DNA of 64,000 bases from Ligustrum vulgare (lineage: Eukaryota > Streptophyta > Magnoliopsida > Lamiales > Oleaceae). The stretch is from positions 51,474,596 to 51,538,595 of the forward strand of contig OY743177.1 of the NCBI GenBank assembly GCA_963555705.1, read 5' to 3'. Position 1 is the first letter of the stretch. The number at the start of each line of letters is the position of its first letter. Shown in pieces: positions 56,456 through 64,000 of this stretch. The notes beneath the pieces were generated by a model, which saw only the letters and a list, made by a program, of their open reading frames with translations, was not told the origin of the DNA and ran no database searches. Made by a program: the position numbers and the translations under genes.

Positions 56456-56781
56456 AATGCTGAATTCGGGACTACAATTGGCTATGCTATATATATATGC
56501 AGGAAACAATGCCACTGGTTCGATAATTTTCCAAACAAACGATGATGCCCAGAAAGTGCACAAGGATTTGTTCGATTGCTTCAAGTAGTGAAAATGACAG
56601 AGAACAAATGAGGATTGTTCTTCAATTGCAGCGAGAAGAAGTGTCGATACTTCGAGGGGACAAAGGAGAATCAAGCAGTGCTAGGTCATCTAATACTCCT
56701 ACAACTGATGAAATTGATATGCTTTCTAAACTATTGAGAATGTGTGCACGCGTATCAAATGAAGTAGAATCTTCGTAATAA
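56456..56781 (+). pseudogene. Exon-like ORF of unknown family
   Basis: A TATATATATGCAG acceptor-like site at about 56490-56502 is followed by a frame reading NNATGSIIFQTNDDAQKVHK that soon stops. In the +1 frame an open stretch (56542-56778) reads REQMRIVLQLQREEVSILRG and DEIDMLSKLLRMCARVSNEV and ends with TAA at 56776-56778. It looks like the 3' exon of a gene, with one frameshift. I do not recognise the family. Confidence 0.3.
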
Positions 56782-57262
56782 CAATTCGCAAGAGTATTCA
56801 TAATTAGTGTAAGAAGTAGAAAGATAGGGTGATTGTGTAACGTGCTTAGTGCAGGTTAGTGTACTTGTAGTGTCCATGTCCTATTGCATATGCAGTGTAG
56901 CAATTGTATGTGGAGTTTATCTATGAACACAATAGGAATTTTATGGCATAGATTTGTTGTCTCCAATATGCCCACATATTACCCAAAATTGCATCTATTG
57001 ATTATAATCTATGATTATGAACAAAAAAACAAGGGCAAGAGTCAACAACATCAACATAGCACAATGCTAACTGAACATGTATATGATTCATATCACATAA
57101 GTTCTACAAAATAAATACTACATAAGTTCTACAAAAATAAGTGGTAATTCCCAAAACATAAGAGTCAATAACATCAGTGTGCTCATAAACTACCAAAACA
57201 TGAATTGCAGCTACAAAATAAGAACTATTCATCCATCTAAGTATCTTCCTTCATTAATTGCA

Positions 57263-57814
57263 CTACATTGAATGAGAGGCTTCTACAATGCCTTTCATTT
57301 TCTCATTCCCTTTGTTTGTCTTCGATTGAACTGATACATCAAAATAATAAGTTTCACGTATTATGTCTAAGTAATGAAGAGTGTAAATGAACATGGGTAA
57401 AAATAAAGCCACATACATTTTTTGACTTCGTTTCCTTCTCAAGTGGCCCCATATGTCAAAGTTTTTTTCTCTAGATGCGCTTTCCTTTTTCGAGCACTTT
57501 AGATCAAGAATGGGGGTTGTAGATGCAATTGGAGCACTTCCTTGGGAGAGCAAAATAGTACTACAACTTTTTCTCAATTTTGAATGTGTCAGATTATCAA
57601 TTTGATGTTCTACCCATTCCAACTCATCAGCAACCATGTTTGCAAGCTTCGCAAAATGTCTGTGTGTCCTCACTAGATAGTAAATCCTAGTCAAGTAATG
57701 TCGAATGTAATAATGGTTGATGTGATTCCTTTTGGGAAACACAACGAAACTCACAGAATAAATTTGAAGAATGTCTAGAAAGTTCCAAATTGAGATTGGT
57801 TTAGATGGTAACAT
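57263..57814 (-). pseudogene. Possible C-terminal part of the FAR1-like gene
   Basis: A 183-codon minus-strand frame with HFAKLANMVADELEWVEHQI and SAPIASTTPILDLKCSKKES. The spacing of a helical segment followed by a Ser/Pro and Lys-rich tail resembles the end of FAR1-related proteins, and it lies on the same strand, downstream of the FAR1-like fragments. The match is weak. Confidence 0.3.
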
Positions 57815-57899
57815 GAAGACCTAGGCCTCATGATACAAGAACCTAAGGTATATTAAAACTTAGACATGTTGAGATGTGAAAATAAGAACCAACATGGGG

Positions 57900-58595
57900 G
57901 AACGTTACAAATGTTGTCCACGCCTTTGATAAGTTCATGTTGAACGCCACAAAGATTGATTAAATCTTTGATAAGTTCGAAATTTCTATTAAGAACAAGA
58001 TTTAAAGGGACATTATATATTGAAATAACGCAATAATTGTTTATACATAAAAAAAACTAAGTTACAATGAATGAAAACCCCTTTATATAAGTTCGCGAAT
58101 CGAAAAACACTTAGCAATTGCCAATTATGGGACTAAAATAATAAAAAAATGGAAAATACTAAAAAAAGGGGGAAAATCCTAAATCTATAACCAAGCAATC
58201 GCTTGGTTATGGAGCCGGTGATTGCTTGGCACAATTGTTTTGACTATCGGGTTGTTTTGAATAGCTTTTGGACGGTCGCGTGTGTTTTTGTCATAATTTT
58301 CTTTCCCAATATCCAATTGCAATGATTCAAAATTCATTGGAAAGAAGACTCGAAGACATGTAATTCTTTTAGAAATAGTAATTTTCAAATTAGAGTTGTT
58401 TCTATAAAAATGAGTCTCAACCTCTGACTAAAAATTTGAATCATAATTCTTATGGGTTTTTGATTTATAATTGCATTCCAGTCTTTTTTTTACCATAATC
58501 TTTGCCTCCAATCTTCTTTCCACATGTCATGCTTGATTTGGATCCTTTTGAACATGCTCTTGAAGTCTTGTTTGACTTGAATAATAGTTCTTTCT
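57900..58595 (-). repeat. Diverged Athila-type LTR fragment related to element B
   Basis: The minus strand contains AAAGGATCCAAATCAAGCAT, GACATGTGGAAAGAAGATTG, ATCAAAAACCCATAAGAATT and CTTTCCAATGAATTTTGAAT, aligning in order with the first ~450 bases of element B's LTR (24150-24400). The LTR start is missing. A TATA-like CTTATATAAAGG lies at 58082-58093. It interrupts the FAR1-like gene. Confidence 0.6.
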
Positions 58596-58614
58596 GTCAA
58601 GCCCGCTACGATTC

Positions 58615-59492
58615 TCATCAATGGTTGACCCCAATGTAAGGGGCAAATGACATGTCATACCAATTGGTAAGATACGTGGTGTCAAATGTAAGGACATCGT
58701 CAAACTCCTTATAATTCATCCTACACCTATTATTGGTCCAAAATACATTCCTTGATTGGGATTTGCCATCCAAATCCAAACAAAGAAGAAACCAGGACAT
58801 TAAGCTTCCATCTTTAAGAAGTACGCTTGAATTGCAGCAGCATTTCCTTCACCTAATCTTAATAGCTGAACCTTATCTATATAATTTCAAAAATATTTTT
58901 CAATACATGTTTGTTGGTCATACCCTCCCGCCTCAACAATAGCAGAGTTGAAAGTTTTGTGCAATGAAATCCCAGCTATGTCATTGACTTCAAGTTTCTT
59001 TTTCAAATGCATACTCAATTTACGGTTACATCAATATATCCTAGATTTTGAAGGGCTCGTTAGATGATTATATTCAATATTACACGACATACTCTCGACA
59101 GCTCTAGAGAAGCTACTAGCATAGCCCCACATCCTGTTTGCATATTTGGACGAGGCTTCAAGGAATTACTAATCGAACTAGTTCTTTTGCCCTCTCGACT
59201 ACAAGCAAACACCACATATTTGAACAATCTGTTACTATCCTTTTCCGAACTTCTTCTTCTGATTGGAAATTCCCATATTGTATGCATATTGTTTATAAAA
59301 TTCAAATGCATCATCGTAGCTCAAAAACGTCATCCCAACCCTAGAAACCACAACAGAAGATATGTTGTTATGCATCCCACTACAGTTCTCCATCACCAAC
59401 TCGTTCACTTCCACACTATCATCTATCTCTAAACATATCTCCTCAAGGGAAGAGGGAAATAAATTGTCAAATTGGTAGTGAAAATATTGCAA
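58615..59492 (-). pseudogene. FAR1/FRS-like (MULE transposase-derived) gene fragment
   Basis: Minus strand: the FAR1 DNA-binding domain start VGMTFLSYDDAFEFYKQYAY (about 59330), its zinc-binding part with FACSREGKR and GCGAML (59230-59120), then AGGYD, LRLGEGNAAAIQAYF (about 58860), and the MULE domain start RNVFWTNNRCRMNYKEFDDV followed by LTFDTTYLTNWYDMSFAPYI (58750-58640). Frames change near 59300, and several stops (for example near 58885) show it is dead. After GVNH the homology ends at the LTR fragment. FAR1-related proteins are transcription factors descended from Mutator-like transposases. This could be either a relic of a host gene or of a transposon; terminal inverted repeats are not visible. 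Confidence 0.75.
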
Positions 59493-59590
59493 TAAATTGT
59501 CAAATTGGTAGTGAAATGTAGTGGGACAAGTAGGACTTCCGCTTAATATTACTCATTTTAGTTTTTCCTTTTTCAATTAGTTGGCTGCTT

Positions 59591-59640
<50 letters not shown>

Positions 59641-60231
59641 ACATGTCAAAAATAATAAACACATAATTTTCTGTCCAAAATAACATTCTAAATCTGAAAA
59701 TCTATGCAAAAAATAAAATAAAATAAAATAATGTAACAAATATTTTAGCAATTATTATGGTACATAACATTATAATTCATGTTATGTTATTAATGACATC
59801 AAGTTTTTAATTTATTTTAATGTATAAACTATTTTTTTTTGTTTTGTAATAATTATTATTCACTTGATAATTTTTTATTATATTTATCTCTTTATATCTA
59901 TAAATCTATAGAAACAAAGTACATGCCAAAAATATACACACACGCGCACATAGTTTTCCGCCCAAAATAACTTTTCTAAATCTAGAAATCTATGCAAAAA
60001 AAAACTAATCATATAACAAATATTTTAGCAATTATTATGGTAAATAACATTAGAATTCTTGTTATACTATTAATGAGATCAAAATTTTAATTTATTTTAA
60101 TGCATAAACTATTTTTTTGTTTTTAATAATTATTACACTTGATAATTATTTTATTATATTTAAGTCGAAAAATATGTAATAAGAGTGTCAAATCGAAGAT
60201 CTCAATGAGAAATTTAATACAATGTAACAAG

Positions 60232-61025
60232 TAGGGGTGAGAGAAAAAATCAGAACCGATATGACCGAACCGGAACCGAACCAAAAAAATCAGAACCATA
60301 TGATTTTAAAAAAATCAAATAGGAAATCAGTTTTGGAACCGAGAACCGAAAAATTGAAGTTAGAACCAGGTCTATAATCCTTATTTATTTTTTTGATGGT
60401 TTTAATTGATTGTCATAAAGCTAGAAATCAAAATAATTTGTAAATGATTAAATTCTTTTTATGAAATTTGTTACGGCTCTACCTACCTCAGTATAACCTT
60501 TAACTTCACACTTGGATTGAAATTCTTAGTAAATGTAAATAAAATGAGACTAATTTATTAATAAGCCAAGATACAAATGACGACAATGGAATTAATTAAA
60601 TATTTAAATATAAATATAAAACAATTAATAATAATGCATTTAAAATTCATGATTCATCCCACAAGTTTACTATACAAATTTAGCTTCTTGTCATGTTTGA
60701 AAAGACTTCTAGGCCATTTGTTTTTTGTTTTGGTTTATGAATTTCTGTTGTTTTATGGATAATCCTATGTTTTCTCCATGGTGAAAGAGTTTTTCAGAAT
60801 CTTCATTCTTGGTATATTTGGTAGAATCTTTTTTCAAGTCCTTGATGCTCCTCGGTAAGCCCTCGAAAAATAATTATTATCGTAGAACCGAATTAGAACC
60901 GAAACCAAATGGTTTGGTTCTTACAATTCAATGGAACCAAATGGTTCCATTTTACAAGAACTGAAATATATGGTTTGGTTCTGGTTCTTGAGATATCCGA
61001 ACCGAAGTACTCGATGCGACCCCTA
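60232..61025. mobile_element. Non-autonomous hAT-type transposon, 794 bp
   Basis: Termini TAGGGGT and ACCCCTA (7-base inverted repeat), with an exact 8-bp duplication GTAACAAG (60224-60231 and 61026-61033), as expected for hAT. Both ends are rich in GAACCGAACC and GGTTTGGTTC motifs. The interior has no transposase. Confidence 0.88.
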
Positions 61026-61075
61026 GTAACAAGAAAAAATTGTACACATATCTATTCTATATCTATCTATCTATC

Positions 61076-61106
<31 letters not shown>

Positions 61107-61189
61107 AGTACATGTCAAAAATAAAACATACATAGTTTTTCGCTCAAAATAACTTTCTAAATCTAGAAATCTATGCAAAAAAAATATAT

Positions 61190-61190
61190 A

Positions 61191-61262
<72 letters not shown>
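61190..61262. repeat. (AAT)n microsatellite
   Basis: About 24 uninterrupted AAT units. The polytyrosine frame on the other strand is an artefact of it. Confidence 0.97.
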
Positions 61263-62010
61263 TAACGAGTATTTTAGCAATTATTATGGTACATAAAAAT
61301 ACAATTCGTGTTATCCTATTAATGACATCAATATTTTAATTTATTTTAATGTATATACAATTCTTTTTTTGTTTTACAATAATTATTATTCACTTGATAA
61401 TTATTTTATTATATTTATATATCTATATCTATCTATCTATACATCTATAAAAAACAAAGTACATGCCAAAAATACATATACGTAGTTTCCCGTTCAAAAT
61501 AACTTTCTAAATTTGAAAATCTATGTAAAAAATAATAATAATAATATGCAAAAAAAAAAAATTAATGTAACAAATATTTTAACAATTATTATGGTATGTA
61601 ACTTTAGAGTTTGTGTTATCTATTAATGACATCAAGATTTTAATTTAATTTATTTTTTTGTTTTGTAATAATTATTATTCACTTAATAATTATTTTATTA
61701 TATATTTAAGTCAAAAAATATGTAATATGATTGTCAAATCGAAGATGTCAATAAGAAGTTTAATATAAAATAATAAGTGAGAACAAACTATAAACATATT
61801 GTCTGTAAAATCATACACAAAAGTTTTTTAATATTTTTTAGACTCAATATCTCAATCATTTTAAATTATATCATTTAAGTTCTATAAGACTATATATAAG
61901 CTAACAATGTGCAATATGGGTGTCAAATTTAAATCTCAACTAGAAGTTTAATACAAAATAACAAGTGAGAGCAAACTGTAAATATATTGTCCGTAAAATC
62001 GTATCTAAGA

Positions 62011-64000
62011 TCAAATCGTTCTGAAATATCTTAGTCTTCATTCTCCTCTTGAAAAGAAATTAATTTTTAAAAAAAAATATTTACAAAAAAAAAATTGTCA
62101 ATATCACATAAATATTTTTTCCTTTAAAAGTAGAAATAAAAGAGAATAAAATAGGAGCATTTATCGATCTACTTTTTCTTTCTTTTTCATTTTAATAAAA
62201 TTCTGAGCGTATATCAAAGATATATTTATTTTTTCACTTATTAAAAATTTTATTTAAATGTAATTTTGTTATTTCACTTTAAGCTTTAAGTCAATTTAAA
62301 TTAAAATGTTTAAAAAAAACTTCATAGAACGATAAACATACAAACTGTAAAAAAAAATTAAGGCATGTGTAATTGTACATTTTTTTGTAATTAATTGTCT
62401 TCGTACGTTTCTCATTCTTAATTAAATATTCACTAGTTTCACACATGTGCGATACACTGACATATTTTATTGACTAATTATAATACACTGACATAAAACA
62501 AATGGAAAAATCAATAAAAAGTAACAACTAATACATTAATAGAACAACTTTTAGCATCTATATATTATTGTGTCAATGCCACAAGATAGGTTATAGCTGA
62601 ATTTGACGACGCTCTCCTATTAGAATCATCAATGTCAGATGACACCACATTGCAATTGAAATGATCTCTCCTAAAAGGAATGTAAGAGGATTGCTCATTG
62701 CCATAATCTATCACTTTCCTAGCCATCCCATTTGCATCAAAAGTATGCATCACAAGAACGCAAGATAGATGTGCTGCAAATCTAAGATACATACTTGAAT
62801 GCAATAGCATAAAGAAAATGAAAACCAATGTCAAAGACTTGGATTCCGAAATTATGCAAAATCCATGTCATCTTTTTGGCACTCATTTCCTATAACTCAT
62901 TTTTAATCACATATTGTATGGGATTCACAACTTTTATCTACTTTTAAACTACACATTTCACCAGTTTTCTATCAAAATCTATTAAAAAGCTAAGCATTTG
63001 TTCTTTAACGCAATCATAAACAAATTTACAAACAACAAAATTTCTCAAATCATTTTTTAATCACACATTTTACCTCAAAAATATAAATAAATCAATTTAT
63101 ATTTATAACAGTGTTGCCAAATAAAACCTAATTTTTATCTAAACCAAATGGGGCCAAAGTTTGCCTCTAAGGCATTTTTGCATAATATAACCTCAACCAA
63201 AGTGATGGTAGCAAGGTGATAATTCTCATGCATGCTTGCAAAAATTCTAAATAACAAAATACATATTAATCTAAACATCTATATGAAAATTGCTATACAT
63301 CTATAAGAAAATTGTACACGGTAATTGATATTTTTTAGTACACCTGCCTAATTCCTACTTTCTTTTAGAAGTTTTTCCCAATTCAACTTTTTTCATCAGT
63401 CTTGTAATGTTATGTAGCACTGAATCCACTATTCTAGCAACTTGAAACCACAAAAATTGAAGTTGGTGCCAAACGGCAATGGAGAAAACCGCAAGAATAG
63501 AAAGGAGGAAGGGGGAGAAAGCCTACCGTAATAGCACTTCCAATAATGGCACAGAAATATGTAATGAAGTGTGAAAAAGACTTCGAGTTTTTAGTTATTA
63601 AGACCTGGAAATAGAAGAAAGAGATGAAGCAAATGGAAAACAACTCTAATGCAATCTTGAATGATTGGTTTTAATAAAGTGGCTCAATACATGCATTGGA
63701 GAGAGCTCAAAGTGAAATTTGGCAATTGGGATATGAAAGCTATGGACCAGACTGACTAATTTATAAGGTCTCGTCATCACGTCAGTCTTTACGACTTGAA
63801 GATAGTGCTCTATCTGCAAGTGCACAAAAATAACAAATAAGGTGTAAGGAGTAATGTTGATAGACCAACAAAATTTAACTCGTCTGTTTCTATATGAAAA
63901 ATCGCTTAAAAGCTAAATTGCAAGTATCCACAAGTATACTCATGACCCAGAGAAGAATATGAAAGGAGGGTGGATAATGGAGATGGAAAGGGTAGAAACA
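62011..64000. other. No gene recognised
   Basis: AT-rich DNA. The two minus-strand frames at 62565-62834 and 63434-63643 show no family motif and no splice context I can support. Confidence 0.4.

Larger units (their letters stand above)
59590..62010. repeat. AT-rich repeat array with 280-350 bp units
   Basis: Units starting AAAGTACATG(T/C)CAAAAAT occur at about 59636, 59916, 61106 and 61457. Each runs through CTATGCAAAAAA, AATATTTTAGCAATTATTAT and GTAATAATTATTATTCACTT. Units follow (AT)n, (TCTA)n or TATCTATAAA stretches (59597-59636, 61060-61100, 61425-61450). A tail TAGAAGTTTAATACAAAATA recurs near 60208, 61752 and 61944. A hAT-type element splits the second unit. Confidence 0.7.

Noticed and set aside
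61071..61280. Polytyrosine ORF
   Set aside because: Reverse-strand reading of the AAT microsatellite.

Overview
This 64 kb window is nuclear DNA of a flowering plant, probably a eudicot. It is AT-rich and made mostly of nested LTR retrotransposons, with DNA-transposon debris between them. The only host-gene-like sequence is a 5'-truncated bZIP gene (48650-55946), a degraded FAR1/MULE-like gene (about 57263-59492) and one unrecognised exon-like ORF (56456-56780). I see no rRNA, tRNA or CRISPR array. The species cannot be told from the sequence.

Left block (1-18313, + strand): a large Ty3/Gypsy element of the Tat type, called element A here, whose left LTR is cut by the window edge. Order: LTR end, primer-binding site, a 42-bp minisatellite, gag, protease, RT, RNase H, a second (archaeal-type) RNase H, integrase, then a separate antisense gene (14107-16635, - strand) and the 3' LTR. 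Its RT is split by an Athila-like element on the - strand (about 4269-10697) that keeps an uninterrupted 785-codon gag-protease ORF but has no pol and has lost its 3' LTR.

Second block (18314-37880): the end of a CACTA-type transposon (to 19520), then an older Tat-type element on the - strand (19739-37875, TSD TTATT), called element C. It also has an antisense gene (20986-22743, + strand) with phase-preserving intron signals, and a 69-bp hairpin-forming tandem repeat. Its integrase is split by a complete Athila-like element B (23983-31829, + strand, TSD ATGCC), which again carries gag-protease but no pol. Each Tat element therefore holds one gag-protease-only element inside its pol gene.

Third block (37881-48649): mostly non-coding DNA. 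It holds a Copia LTR relic, a non-autonomous CACTA element (43362-44236, TSD TAA), a hairpin MITE split by a small Copia derivative (44771-46640, TSD CACTC), a degenerate tandem array, and a Gypsy integrase/LTR fragment directly abutting the bZIP exon.

Fourth block (48650-64000): the bZIP gene remnant, whose first intron holds a near-complete Copia element (49606-54592, - strand), then the unknown exon, the FAR1-like pseudogene interrupted by a diverged Athila-type LTR, a 280-350 bp repeat array split by a hAT-type element (60232-61025, TSD GTAACAAG), and about 2 kb with nothing recognised. Most reading frames are broken by C-to-T type nonsense changes and single-base indels, so the region looks like silenced, methylated repeat DNA. 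The clearest exception is the gag-protease ORF at 6461-8818.
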